DNA from: Hemibagrus wyckioides
Lineage: Eukaryota > Chordata > Actinopteri > Siluriformes > Bagridae
Length of the DNA: 64,000 nucleotides
NCBI RefSeq assembly: GCF_019097595.1
Contig: NC_080711.1
Span: forward strand, 18,160,928 to 18,224,927
Direction of reading: 5' to 3'
Below are positions 34,446 through 47,007 of the stretch, in pieces. A model generated the notes under the pieces. That model was given only the letters and a program-made list of their open reading frames with translations, had not been told where the DNA came from and did not search any database. The stretch's first letter is position 1. Every line of letters begins with the position of its first letter. The translations under genes and the position numbers were made by a program.

Positions 34446-36272
34446 ATGTTCTTGTTCTACCAGACTGTAGGTCATACAGATATGTTATATGGTCAATAGG
34501 CAGTAGTCCATCCTGCTACTCAGGCTAGAGAGATAAGCTTGATCGACCTGATGGTCGCGCTATAATGCAGCGTTTTAAGTTTTAGCATACCTCAAAAGAC
34601 GGAAATTCTGTTTTCCACTGATTCTGTAGCATAGTGGGAACACAGTTGCATCTGGATTGTATTGATTTCATTGGACTGTATTGAAATTTCCCCACTATTG
34701 GACGAATAAAGGTTTATCTTAACTGAATTGAGCTCCACCCACTACAACATACATTTGTGAACAAAAAACTTTAGCATGTCTTCACAAATCCACTAAGCAG
34801 AGATCGTTTCTCAATAAAGATCAAAAACATGCTGGACATCCTTGTGCGGGCGGAGCTTAGTGTTTATCAAATACTTGAACCCCATGAAATTTGAAAGCAG
34901 AACAAAATTTACGTAAATGTTTTGCAGGAATCATATGTGTCGGGATTTTTAAGGGTTAGAATATTAGGGGTCTTCAATCTTATCCACAAAGGGCAGCCAA
35001 GTAGGAGACAAACCTGTTACTGATTGGCGTCCAAGATGAACTGATGAAACAAATGGAATCAGGTGTGGCTCCTGATTGGTCAGAATGAAAACCTACAGCC
35101 ATGCTGGATCCTCATCTTGGAGTGTGGTCTCTTTCCTGTTTTATGTAACTTGGAAAGAACTGGCTCCTGGGGGTTTAGGGGCCATGGTATTTGTGAAGCA
35201 TGCTTAGACTCCAGAGATCGCCACTCCAGCTACATTTATAGTAGTAATTGCAGTAGTAATCATAATTATTGAAAATAACTGAAAATATTTTTTTCGAAAA
35301 CTTTTGGAAGAAAAATACAAAAAAAATTATGACGAGAGATTTATACCTGAAATCGTGATATATTGTGTTATCATTACTTTTATTTATTGCCTGCTTTCTT
35401 TGTTGTAGTAACGTGACAGACTATTTAAGATTTATACTTTTTACTTTATTAACTTAAAGTCTTTCAGTTAGTGAACACTTTTAAATTAGTGTCTTTTAAT
35501 TTTCACAAGTATATAAAAGTAAACAAGGGGTGCAGTGGTGGTTAATGGTCAGCGCTTTGCATGTCCACAGGGTCCTCCTCAAGTCTAAAGCTACGTGTTG
35601 TAGGCTGATTGGCATCTCGAAATTATCTGTAGTGTGTGAGTGTGTGTGTTTGTGCCCTGTGATGGACTGACATCCCATCCAAGTCCCATGGGATAGACTC
35701 CAGGCTCCAGGCTCCCTGCAACCATGTATAGGATAAGCAGTAGAGAAAACAGATGGATGTGTAAAGGCAAAATCAATCATTTAAATTCTATGCATCTGTA
35801 AAAATAAATCTATTGCTGAAGTTTTTCATTTTCATTTGGAGGCAATTTAGTAAATTGTAACTTCAGTAGAATTTCGTTCCAGTCAATGCAAAGCAACAAG
35901 ACACAGTTTTAAACGTTGGTTTATATCACAGGAACATAACATTCAAAAATGTTAATAATGGCTAAAATGGCAAAAAAAAAAAAAAAGAAAACAGATTGTA
36001 GCATCTTTTTTCCTGATATCTCTTTCTTTCCTCTTACATAAATATCCACCCGCAGGAGTATCCCAATGCAGGAAGTGAATTGGACAAAAGACAAATTGAG
36101 AATTTTACAGTAACAGTTGTAATGCAATCAAATTTAAAGCGTCTAGGACAACAGGAGTGAACTCTTAGTGTGCGCTACAGACTGAGTGAAATCAGATCAG
36201 AGACGTCGGTGACTGAGCGGCTGGAAAAATGCTTTTAAAGCAATGGAACACCTGCATGATGGATGCTTTTAA

Positions 36273-36274
36273 AG

Positions 36275-36302
<28 letters not shown>
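36273..36302. repeat. (CA)n microsatellite upstream of GNG13 coding exon 1
   Basis: About 14 CA units in the intron, 200 bp before the acceptor that precedes the GNG13 start codon. Confidence 0.95.
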
Positions 36303-36306
<4 letters not shown>

Positions 36307-36533
36307 CACTTTAACACTGTCCTGGCTCATTCCTTTATCAGTGTGTGGGAGGAACAGGTTTTCAGATTGCAGTTTGCTGTATTTAGATCACATATCATCC
36401 GTCTTAAATAGCTCAAGACAGTTCTCGGTTTTTTTTTGTTTGTTTGTTTGTTTTATCATTTTTTTGAACCCTTTTCTTTATTTCTTAATTTTCCCCCTCT
36501 AGGTTTGGTGTGATTGAACTTAAATCCACAGTC

Positions 36534-38857
36534 ATGGATGAAATGGATGTGCCACAGCTGAAGAAAGAGGTAGAGAGCCTGAAGTACCAGCTGGCGTTTA
36601 AGAGAGAGAAATCATCCAAGACAGTCACAGAGTAAGAAGCCACACCCATCATTCCTATAACATCCTGACCGCAGGCTGATGATAAGCGCTGATATCAAAC
36701 TGTCATTGAGGTATACACAGAAATCCACAGAGGAAATTTACAATGCACTGAAATAATATAAATATTATAATGAAACACACACCGACTGATTCACGAGTCA
36801 TTAGCAGCGACTTCACGATTCGGTTTAACACTTTAAAGAGAACTTATCCCTAATTCCACCAAAGGGAATTGTTTCTACAGAGCATTGTCAAAAATTGCAC
36901 GATTTTCATATTAATATCACAGTGAATGTGATCTAGTTTTAATGTTTATAATCAGAATGGTCTATTTTGGTCTACTTTGTTTACCCTCAGTGACATTTGA
37001 CTTCCTGCTGAATTGGCACTAGTGGGATTTAGGCCTCGTTTACTTTTTAGTAATGCAGCAACACTTTAGTCGTGTAGTCTGTTCAGCTCTCGCACCTCCT
37101 TATCTGTCCACTCCGCTCAAACAGATCAGCTTCCTAAGCCGAGCCGAGCCGAGCCGAGCCAAGTTCCTGTCGTAACTCAGTACCACTGCGTCATATAACT
37201 GCACTGCTTTCTGCAACTTTGAGTTCCTCGACATACGTCAAAAAATACAAATCCTCTAACAAATTAGTAGCAGAAGTGCTCAGCATTTTGATGTAATGTG
37301 TTTCATGCTCTTATGCTCCACCTTATATAATAAAAATATTCTAGAATATTCTTACTCAAGAACTAAACCAAAGATGAATGTTGTAGTCAGATCTTCAGGA
37401 TCGGTTAATGGTCATGATATAAGCTTTGTGTCAGACTTTCATCACCAGCTTCTAAAGAGCCTCTATTCTTTAACACATTAACAAACTGTTTACTTCAATA
37501 CTACCAACACTTAATCAGCTGCCAGCAGCCAGCTCTCTCCACTTCTCACAGCATCACTCTGTAATTGCTGATTCACACTGAAATACCTCGCACTCACGCA
37601 CTTCATATCATAGCTGACCACAAACTTTTAGCCATAGAGTCCATTTACCAGTCCAGTTACCATGAAGCACCACAGTGAAGTGAATGGTATTTATAAGGTA
37701 CTTAAAAAATACCAATCATCAAAATCCGAGGAGCTTCAATATCATCCCTATTTCAGTCAGCGTCCCAGATCTTTGCTCAGAAATACCAGTCGTTATGAAT
37801 CAGCGTGAAACTCCTCCCACACGCAACATGCTGGACGTCTGTCATTTTTATCGACTGCAAAACTCTTCGACAGTTCGAGTTTAGCAGGATTTAACACTCT
37901 AGAACCAGAGATCGATCAAGAACTTCCATTTTTTAATTCAATTGTGTTATAATTACGTGAATAAGTAAAGTTAATGAGCAGATAGCATTATGAGATATCA
38001 CCAAAATAGTGTATAGAAAAAATAAAACAATAGAATAAGTGGGATACATTCTGTTTTTGAGGTAAGTAAATGCTTACAGATTCACGTTCATTATTGTTTA
38101 TATTAAAATACGTGTTCAATTTTCCTATGTTAAGTCTTAAACAAAAAGCTAGTTCTGTATATTTTTTTGCCGATTTTTCCCCATTCTCCAAGTAAGATGA
38201 TGTCCTGCTTATACCAAAGTCTAGTAATGCTCTATTTGCATTCTATACTTCATATATTGACAAGAAATAAAAAGATTCTCCTCAACACAGCGTGTGTTCG
38301 ATCCTCAGAAATCCCTTAAATTTATTTCAAATCAATTCAATTTTATTTGTGTAGCGCTTTTAACAATGGACGTTGTCACAAAACAGCTTTACAGAATATA
38401 TAAAGAAATATAGTACAAAAAGTTCAAGATTAATATTAGACTTATTATATATTTAAATTGATTTTGTATACTAAAATCTTTTTTAGTCACTAACAGAAGA
38501 GAAGAATTTTTGGGTAACTCAATTTCAGATTATATAAAATTGGTCCACATTTATATATATATATATATATAATTAAATATATATTATATATATATATAAA
38601 AACAAAGAACATCCACTGAGTGGGTGAAAAAAATAACACCTTGTTAGTGAGGAAAATGGCTAGGTTATATTATATTATATTATAATGGTTGTAGGTTAAA
38701 GTTGGAAGCATATAATTGTTTAGAATGCCTCCAGTTGTTGTAAAATTCCAATTTCCCATCACTAGAACATTTTTGTGATGAATTGGAACTTGCCCCATGT
38801 CTTCCTGCCCAACATCAGTACCCAGATTCACTAACTGCAGCTGAATGGGAATAAAAT

Positions 38858-38926
<69 letters not shown>

Positions 38927-40361
38927 CACTAATCACAAAAAGTTAAGGATATTCGGCTTTCGGGTGAAATTTCAGGATGCACCTAAAATGCACTATAACC
39001 TTTCCAGGTGAACTTAATTTGACCTTCTCTACACTTTTGAATGCTCATGTCCAACTGTTCAGTGTTTCAGTACTTTTTGCATAACTTGCTGTTCTCTAAC
39101 AAGGTGCTTAACGGTAAAATTCACAACTGGTATTTGATCAATAAATCGACCAATGAATTTTCTGGTTCAATTAGAATTGGTATTTAAACAGTCCTCTTCA
39201 TCATGCTGTTCACATTTTGACATCATGAGACCAAGACCACACCTAACAATTGATCAACAGTACCTTGCCAATGCGAGGCTTCAAACAGGATGGAAGTGGC
39301 CACTGAGCTTAGAGTGTCACAGAGTGTCATCAGCAGGTTGCGACAGAGATACAGAGAGACTGGAAGAGTCACAGAAAGGCATAGAAGTGGACGTCCTTTG
39401 GCCACATCCCATGTTGATGACGGCTTCATTGTGAACAGTGCCCTGAGGAACCGGATGATGAATGCCACTCAACTCCAGGCACATTTAAGGGAGGTGAAAG
39501 GCACCCAAGTGTCACGTCAGACCATTCAAAACCGTTTACATCAGAGTGGTCTGCGTACTAGATGACCTGCAAGGGTACCTGACCACACCACCAGGCCAGG
39601 GAGCATTTACACTGGACGAGGGACCAGTGGGCCTCAGTGCTGTTCTCTGATGAAAGTTGATTCACGTTGAGCAGAAATGATGGCCGCCAACGATGTTGGA
39701 GACGTCAAGGAGAGTGCTATGCATCAGCCACTGTTGTGGTGGTGTTACAGTCTGGGCAGGTGTGTCTACTCAATACAGAACTGCCCTATATCTTGTGAAT
39801 GGTACAGTGACAAGCCTGAATAACATCATTAATCCAGTCATTCTGCATGAACAACAGGCCTAATTTCATCTTCATGGACGACAATTCTCCAGCTCATCAT
39901 TAGGGAACGGCTGCTGGAGGCTGGGGTACCTCAAATGAAGTGGCCTGCACTTTCTCCAGACCTGAATCTCATAGAAAACCTATGGGATCAGCTGAGTCGC
40001 CGTGTAGAGGCTTGTAACCCTGCACCCCAGAACCTCAATGACCTGAGGACCGCCCTTCAAGAAGAGTGGAATGCCATGTCTCAGCAGACAATAAGTCGAC
40101 TCGTGAACAGCATGAGACGTCGTTGTCAAGCTGTAATTGATGGTCAAGGGCACATGACAAACTATTGAGACGTTGACATTTTTTGTTGTGGTATACCCCC
40201 CACTGTTGTTGGCTTTTGTTTCAATAAATTGTTTGAGATGAGGAAAACACCATTGCATGCTTTTACTTAAATGCCCTACTTTCATAATATAATATCACTG
40301 TAGCGTGAACTTTTCCATAAATTTCACCCAAAAGCCAAATATCCTTAACTTTTTGTGAGTA

Positions 40362-40438
<77 letters not shown>

Positions 40439-41251
40439 TAGTTGAAAGGACACAAAATCTATTGCTGATTAACGCCATTGGTTTTTGCAATGGGATGTTC
40501 CCCAAACCATCAATCGAAGAAGATCAGGTGTCTGCATACTTTTGGCCAGTTAGTGTTGTTTGTTGTTCCATTGTCTGCTGATGAAGCTGATCTGATGACG
40601 CACAGACATTTTGACAGCTGGTATCAGATTACAAACAGAATTAATCAGGCATATGTCTGCTTTGTGTCTGGGTCTGGTTTTATTGGAAAACTCGCCGGCT
40701 TTGTGAGAAAAGCACACGATCAAGCACGATATTTTGACATCTTCAGGCAAGAGTGAATCCATATCTCGCTGCTAGAAACAAGCCAGAAAAGTTCGAAAGC
40801 AGCCTAAATCAGAACATCTCTACGTTATTTTTCTATGGAAAATATCATTCCTAAAAATATTTCATTCCCCATTTTTCATTTTCTATTTTTAAAAATGCAG
40901 CAACATCTGAGAAGTTTCCACACCCCACACTTGTGCTCAATTTTACCGTGCGTTCGATGTGTAATACACAGAATAACGCTCTATAATCAAATTACATACA
41001 AAATACACTTTCAAGCCGCACAGTAGAACAGATTCTGTGTAATCTGGTGTCTGGTGTTGAGCCTTAATATGAGTGATGTTAAAAAAAGACATTACTCATC
41101 TAATCAGTATATTTGTCTGACGTTCACTTCCTGTTCCTGTTCCAGCTTGGTGAAGTGGATCGAGGATGGTGTGCCCACTGACCCGTTTTTGAACCCTGAG
41201 CTGATGAAGAATAATCCATGGGTGGAAAAGGGCAAGTGCGTGATCATTTAG
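36534..41251 (+). CDS. gng13: GNG13, G-protein gamma-13 subunit (67 aa, two coding exons)
   Basis: G-gamma-13 forms a prenylated beta-gamma dimer at the plasma membrane. In vertebrates it works with gustducin-type G proteins in taste cells and in olfactory neurons and retinal ON bipolar cells. Coding exon 1 is 36534-36631 and ends with two bases of a codon before GTAAGA. Exon 2 is 41146-41251, after a pyrimidine-rich tract and CAG. The spliced frame is 67 codons plus stop, the same length as human GNG13. It begins MDEMDVPQLKKEVESLKYQL, then carries the W-I-E-D-G segment, D-P-F-L-N, the N-P-W motif and a terminal C-V-I-I CaaX box (final I suits geranylgeranylation). The junction codon reads Asp where human has Glu. 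The 4.5-kb intron contains a Tc1 element and TA microsatellites. Whether this is the a or b paralogue of teleosts cannot be told here. Confidence 0.96.
37136..37161. repeat. GCCGA pentamer run
   Basis: About five tandem GAGCC units in the GNG13 intron. Confidence 0.85.
38320..38420. repeat. Dispersed repeat (AATTCAATTTTATTTGT...AAAACAGCTTTACAGAA)
   Basis: The sequence around ACAATGGACGTTGTCACAAAACAGCTTTACAGAA is shared with 44690-44740, and inverted at 30808-30850. It is a widespread fish repeat of uncertain class. Confidence 0.6.
38861..38926. repeat. (TA)n microsatellite, left half
   Basis: About 30 TA units ending exactly where the Tc1 element at 38927 begins. Confidence 0.95.
38927..40364 (+). 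mobile_element. Full-length Tc1 element inserted in a TA microsatellite
   Basis: Terminal repeats are CACTAATCACAAAAAGTTAAGGATAT at the left and the inverse ATATCCTTAACTTTTTGTGAGTAGTG at the right, each flanked by TA. Length is 1438 bp, normal for Tc1. The transposase is broken into at least three frames: an N-terminal part at 39226-39565 with a helix-turn-helix (V-S-Q-S-V-I-S-R-L), a damaged catalytic core, and an intact C-terminal part at 39935-40168. The third catalytic Glu is present (L-I-E-N-L-W-D-Q-L). Spacing in the last part fits DD34E. It lies in the GNG13 intron, in the same direction as the gene. Confidence 0.93.
39226..40168 (+). pseudogene. Tc1 transposase pseudogene
   Basis: Reading starts at the ATG at 39226 (M-R-P-R-P-H-L-T-I-D-Q-Q) and shifts near 39290. 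It then runs open to a stop at 39564 and continues in pieces. The second Asp lies at about 39880 in F-M-D-D-N-S-P-A-H and is followed by an in-frame stop. The C-terminal frame is open from 39935 to 40168. At least three frame changes or stops make it non-functional. Confidence 0.85.
40365..40436. repeat. (TA)n microsatellite, right half
   Basis: About 34 TA units starting directly after the Tc1 element. Together with 38861-38926 it forms one interrupted array. Confidence 0.95.
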
Positions 41252-42320
41252 GACGGAAACAACAGAACAGCACAGATCTGAATGTCCACACACACACACA
41301 CACACACACAGAGGCATTAGCACCGTACAGTCACTACTTGCAAGATCTGAAACTATGCCACGCATTACTATATAATATTCATAAAGGTCAATATGTTATT
41401 AAAAATTCACTATTAATATGATATTCCTAGAAAAAGAACTCTTTATATGCACTTAGTTCTTTCAATCTGTTCCATTAGTTTTGCTTGAGCTTTTTTTCCC
41501 TTCTTCTTCTTCTTCTTCTTTTTAAAAAATAAAAACTCAACTTTTAGAGTCTCACTGCCAGAAAACGAGCGGCAGATTAACGCCTGCAAATAATCCGGAG
41601 GAGAAGATTTCTCACTCGGAAGTGTAGAGATCTGTCTTCTTTTTCTCTTTGCAGCGTGTTAATCTGTCCATCACGACAGTGCACCATTTAGACAGCAACC
41701 ACATCTTAAAATTCAGCACCGTTTTGTTAAGTCTGTTCGATTCATTAATTTATGATCTATTTATTTATTTATGTCTCTTTTTTTTTTAATTAACTGTTGA
41801 TGCTCTGATGGACTTGATGCTTTTTTAATATTCAGGTCTGAGGTTCTGAGTTGCACTACCGAGAAAGTTTTCATATTCTTTCACCGCTTCATATGTTCTC
41901 GTAGCCGAAAATCTTAAAAAAGTGTAATAGACTCCATTGATATATTTCTGCAATCTATTATTTAAACACTGAAATAAATCCAGTGTTTAGCTGCTTCTTC
42001 ATTTAATACGATATTGTATTGCATATGACTCTACGGCTTTTTAAAAACCCATTGTCACATTCTGGCAAAAAAACAAAAAATCGTGGGCCTTCTTATTACA
42101 TACTTTGACACAAAGAAAAAAATATTTCACAAAAACTATGTAGAAATGTTTTATTAATATTGTAGATATTGGTTGAGCTTTCTGCAAATCATGTTGTTGT
42201 AAATGAGTTTAAAAAATAAAAGACTGTAGGTTATGTGTAAAGATCGACATAGTTGTCATGGTCATGTTGATTATTTTTAAATTTGATTTCATTTTTTTTA
42301 TGCAAATAAATGTCAATAAA
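41252..42320 (+). other. GNG13 3' UTR with clustered poly(A) signals
   Basis: After the TAG stop the sequence is A/T-rich and lacks coding potential. AATAAA hexamers occur at 42215-42220, 42305-42310 and 42315-42320, the last two followed by a TGT-rich stretch, so a UTR of about 1 kb is likely. It includes a (CA)n tract at 41287-41310 and a CTT run at 41502-41520. Confidence 0.5.
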
Positions 42321-44165
42321 TAGTAGTTGTTTTAAGACAAGTGTACTGCTGTCTGTTCAGTGGAATTCTTGAAAACATCACGTGAAGAGTTTTTCCAGAA
42401 ATTTCCTGGCGATATTTAAACAGAAATATCTAATCGAAACAAAAATATCTTCTATTTGGTTTATCAATTAAACTAATGATCTAAACTATTTATATTTGTT
42501 ACCTAGCTGGAAAAATACCAGTGTTTTAATGTCACTAAGTCATCAAAAATTGCGTACAATGTAGGCATGACAAGCTGTGTTTAATTCAACTGACTGAAAA
42601 AACCCAAAACAGTCCAGTAACTGAACCTCCTTAATGTTTACCGGACCCACATTAATAGAGAATAATATCCACTTGTTTTATTTTTTTCAATAGATATGAA
42701 ATATATGAAGCTCTTGGTGGTAAAACTCAGACTCTCAGACCTGACTGTGTGACGAGCGGAAGAAGAAATAACACACATTATGCCAGTTCTCACCATCTGA
42801 TACTGCCTTGGTCACACTTTCCTTAAAGAGAATGAATGTGTTTTTGTAAGTGAACCGGCTCCGATGCACAAACTATTTTATTTTTCCCAAAGGCAAGGCA
42901 AGGTGTGTGTTCATATTTTTTTGACTTCTGATTTTGTTCTGTTTTTATATATTTATCGATTTAAAAATAATAAAAACAAAAAACAAAAAACCTGCGGCGT
43001 CTTTAGTTAGATATTATGCATAAGTTCATAGGTACTAGGTTAATGACTAAGCAATAAGTAATGGCATTTTTTTATTGAATGTTTTACAAAAAAAAACAAA
43101 ACACTTATCTTGAAATAAAGTAGAGGAATTTTAGACAGCTTGGGTGTTGTTTTCTTCGTGTGTGTGTGTGTGTGTGCATGATGAGCTAAGTAAAAAGCAG
43201 ACACCTGAATATCACAGTAAAGTGTGTGTGTGTGTGTGTGTGATAAAGGTGTAATGCTGTCAGGAATCATGAAGGCAGCTTAGAAGCTTAAAAATGAACT
43301 ATAAGGCAAATACACACACCAGAGGTGGCACACAACAACACAAGACAAAAACTAGACAATGGAACATACAAAATAAAAAACAGCCAGGGCTTCAATGCCG
43401 TATTCATTAAACATAAACCTGAATCAAGTCCACCTGACAGTGAGTCTTGTGGTCAGGTGATGTGCAGGGGCTGATGGGTGACGTGATCCTGTGTGGATTC
43501 AGCATAAAAATATTATATGCTGAATATTAAATATTAGATCAAAACAATGTTAGTCATCTAGCTAAATGGTAGTCCGGGCCACAAACAATATCTTCCCATT
43601 GTGTCAAAAATGAATAATATTATGACAATAAATGATTTTGTTTTGGTCCTTGTATGGACCGATATCTCATCCAGGGTGTTTTCCTTCCTCATCCCTATCT
43701 CACTGTTGCCAGGATTGGCTCCAGATCCAAAGTGACCCTGACTAAGATAAAGTAGTTACTGAAGATGTATGAAAGAATATTCTTTTTTTTTTTTAAAGAA
43801 AAAAAGAAAAAAAGACACTATATTTACTTGGCACTGAACAAGACTCTTTTTCTGTTCCCTCCTCCAGTTTCATTAAATTTGAGAGGTACAGCCAAAGAAA
43901 GGAGACTCAGTGTAATCAACATGACTCAGTCAGTAGAATAGCTTAGATGTGCTATTAAGGCTTTAGGCTGGTGATATAACAGTCAATCTGGATTTGACAT
44001 TCAAAATGGTAATAATAATAATTATAATAATAATAAAAGATACAATTATAAAAATTGCAGGCTAAATCAGCTATTTCACATGACAGATGTGAAGAGACAC
44101 AAAAAATAACTGAATTTACACAAATAAACCAGTTTACACACGATTAAATCTTAATACTGCACTTG
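42321..44165. other. Gene-free stretch
   Basis: AT-rich. Contains two (GT)n tracts (43159-43177 and 43223-43242) and a diverged GGCTCCAGATCC-type repeat at 43640-43770. No supported exon. Confidence 0.5.
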
Positions 44166-44169
44166 TTAC

Positions 44170-44341
44170 CTGGATCATCAGCAACAGTTTTTCTTCATGA
44201 GTCTCCTGTCCTGAACAGTTCTTCAGAAAAATCCTCCAGCTCCTGCACATTCCATCTTCTGCATATTTCACCGGAACAGCGAATATATGATTTTGAGATC
44301 CATGTTTTAACACTGAATACACCTGAGGGACTCGTACATGC
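44170..44341 (-). CDS. Candidate internal exon of an unrecognised gene
   Basis: On the minus strand a T-rich tract followed by AATAG ends at 44342. From there an open 172-base segment runs to CCAG, and the donor GTAACA starts at 44169. One base completes a split codon, then 57 codons are open: H-V-R-V-P-Q-V-Y-S-V-L-K-H-G-S-Q-N-H-I-F, later W-R-I-F-L-K-N-C-S-G-Q-E, ending L-L-L-M-I-Q. The composition looks like a real soluble protein (mixed hydrophobic and charged residues, three Cys), but I do not recognise the family. No partner exon with a matching phase was found nearby. It could be one exon of a longer gene, a decayed gene, or chance. Confidence 0.35.
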
Positions 44342-44524
44342 CTATTAAAAAAAAGCTGCAAACATTCACTGATGCCCAAAAAAGCAACAGGATACATTAA
44401 GCTTCATAAGCACTAATGAATATTTGCACCTTTTGTAATGTGCGAGTTCCTCAGTAGTACTTTGTGTGAAAAGATTTATCTCAAATCGTATAGTCATTGT
44501 TAGAAAACGTGTTAAACATTCAAC

Positions 44525-44860
44525 TGGATTCATCCATCCATCCATCCATTGGAGCCTATCCCAGTGCACATAGGGCAAAAGGCAGGGGTACATCCTGGAT
44601 AGGTCGCCAGTCCATCGCAGGGCCACACATATAGACAGACAACCACACACAATTTTAGAATTACCTCAGTTGGATTCAATTCAATTCAGTTTAGATGTAC
44701 TTTCAACATTGGACATTGTCTCAAAGCAGCTTTACAGAAGTATAGAAACAGAGAATAAAAATTATACTCTCTAAGGAAGACACCTCAGAAGCTCAGACTC
44801 AGAAGAGAACCTCATCCTCATTTGGGTGACACTGGACAGGAAATAATGTAAATGTTAATA
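44525..44860. repeat. Two dispersed repeats side by side
   Basis: 44525-44650 holds CATCC units, then GGAGCCTATCCCAGTGCACATAGGGCAAAAGGCAGGGG, the common CCATC-type short repeat. 44686-44860 holds the AATTCAATTCAGTTTAGATG...CAAAGCAGCTTTACAGAAG repeat and its downstream CCTCATCCTCATTTGGGTGACACTGGACAGG part. Confidence 0.7.
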
Positions 44861-45295
44861 GTGTCCTTTCTTCAACAGTTTATGATCAATGGAATTGTGC
44901 AACCAAGCGCTCCTGAGCAACTAATAGATCAGCGTACTTTCTGAGTCCATAAAGACACTTAACACTAATTGTGTTCAAATGTTCACTGGTGAAGACCCGA
45001 GCACAAAGCTGACCGATACAACAGGAATTCAAAGACGAAACATGTGGAAGATGCTGGAAAAGCAAAGAAAGTTCAAGATCTAGAGGATTTCTTTGAAGAA
45101 CTGTGGGCAGTTTAACCGGACAGACAAAGGACTCCTGAGGAACTCAAAAGAAAAAAACAGTCGTTGATGATCCACTTATGGTTCCTGGCATAATATCAAT
45201 GCTTAGGCATAGACTATAACTCATAGACTATGAGAACCTTGAATGCACATTCTCTTCCTCTGACTGTGTAATCAAAAAAAAACTTCTAGAAATAG

Positions 45296-45513
45296 TGCTC
45301 AAGTGGTTAAAGCTCTGGGTTGTTGATCTGAGGGTCAGGTTTCAAGCCCCAGCACTGCCAAGCTACCACAGTTGGGCAACTGAGCAAAGCTCCAGGGGTG
45401 CTCCATCATAGCTGCACTCTGACCCCTACTTCCCCAGCTGGTACATGCGAAGAAAACAATTCCATTTGCTGTAATGTATGTGTGGCGATAATAAAGGCTT
45501 CTTCTTCTTTGCT
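45296..45513 (+). mobile_element. tRNA-derived SINE, copy 2
   Basis: GCTCAAGTGGTTAAAGCTCTGGG (A-box-like), then GTTTCAAGCCCC (B box), then CCAGGGGTGCTCCATCATAGCTGCACTCTGACCCC. The tail is GTAATGTATGTGTGGCGATAATAAAGGC followed by TTC repeats. It is the same family as 1404 and 61366, and its tail subtype (GATAATAAAGGCTTC) matches the copy at 63838-64000. Confidence 0.88.
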
Positions 45514-46864
45514 GCATGGTTGCAACAGGCTCAGGCACCTAGAAAGAAACCGGATGAAACCATTGTTTCCAAAGCAGTCCAGTTGCTCCAAACAGTAATA
45601 ACACAAGACAGAAAGCTTGGATGACGAGAAAGAGTGAATACTTTCACTGCATTAGAGTAGAAATAGAAGCAGGCATGAGAACCATTCAGAATTAGTAGAA
45701 GAGCCGGGAGAAACTATGCACAGCTACCTCACATACAGAGACAGATCCATAAATGACCTCTAATGACATGCTGCAACCACTTGGGTGAATGCCATTTCTG
45801 GAAGTATCTCTGCACCACCTGCCACTAAAAAAGCTGCAGGTTTTTGGTGCAGATACCAGGAGGCACTGGATATCTGGATCAGATCCTACTGTCTACTGTG
45901 TCCATTGAGGACTCTCAAGAGCCATGGCAAAGTGACCACCAGCTTATGCTTTAAGGGAACCATGGGGTTTGCTGTCTAAAGACAGGTTAGCGCATTACAG
46001 AAATCAGGTGATTGTTCTGGCAGAACTCAAACTCTAGCCAAAAGGATATTCATTGACGTCTTTTGATGCATACACTGGCTGCATTTCTGGGGAACTATGA
46101 AGAGTATCACAATCAGGAAATTAACGAAGCAGCAGTGTAGAGCTCAGGATCTACCATTAACAGATTCTACTGACTGAATCTGGCTTCAATGGACCCTATA
46201 AACTCTGCAGTGAGACTGAGTGAGTCACATGTTCAACAGACGGCAATAGAAAATACAGAGAGCAGAGAAAGGAGTAGCCCATAACTATTCACATTTAGAG
46301 GTGTCACATGCATTCAAACACTTAATTACACCTAGTGGCAGGGTGGTGTAGCCAAGCCAATGACTGGCAACCAGAGCTCAGGATCAAACCCTAAAACTCA
46401 CTCACAACACCATTACATATACACCTTATCTTTACTTCTGATATCTGCCTAGAGCTTTGGTTTTGCAAAGACAGAGAGGCGTAGAACATTTTGTATTCAG
46501 GGAACCATTTGCATGGAAGTGTAGCTATATATACACACACACACAGAAACACTCTACATACTTGCTGTCATCTTTCCAGCTTTCTCAGCTTCCGCTCTCT
46601 TACCCAGTGCTAGAGCAGCATTATTCTCCTTTAAATAATAGAAGACCAAAAAGCCTTATCAGGACTTTCCACTAAAGCAAGTTCATATACAGTTGGGTTC
46701 AGAAACTGCCAAGAGTCCACTGCCAAGAACTGTTTATTAAATTAATCATTAATATATAATACATAACTAATGACATCTTGGACATAGTCTTGATTTCGGA
46801 ACCCGAGTGTACATCAGAGTACTGATGGTTCTGTGTTTCACTTCAAATTGTGTTCTCGAATCAG

Positions 46865-47007
46865 TCAGCTTGGCTGTCTTGAGGACTGTTCCAGTATTTT
46901 ATCAGCTGGCGTGATGTCGGTTGGATCAGGATCCAGGGAGTCACAGATCAGGACCTTCCGGAGCACATATTTGGCTTTAATTCTAACAGATGGAGGTAAA
47001 AGAAAAT
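46865..47007 (-). CDS. Candidate terminal exon of an unrecognised gene
   Basis: After CCCCCTTTGCAG on the minus strand, two bases complete a split codon. Then 46 codons are open to TGA (46867-46865): F-L-L-P-P-S-V-R-I-K-A-K-Y-V-L-R-K-V-L-I, then C-D-S-L-D-P-D-P-T-D-I-T-P-A-D-K and a hydrophilic end Q-S-S-R-Q-P-S. The acceptor is strong and the residue pattern protein-like. I cannot name the family. It has the same entry phase as 48127-48209, so both could be alternative last exons of one gene whose upstream exons I did not find. Confidence 0.35.

Noticed and set aside
45785..45979. Possible Ty3/gypsy reverse-transcriptase remnant (P-P-A-T-K-K-A-A-G-F)
   Set aside because: The resemblance covers about ten residues only and no neighbouring retroelement domain is readable.
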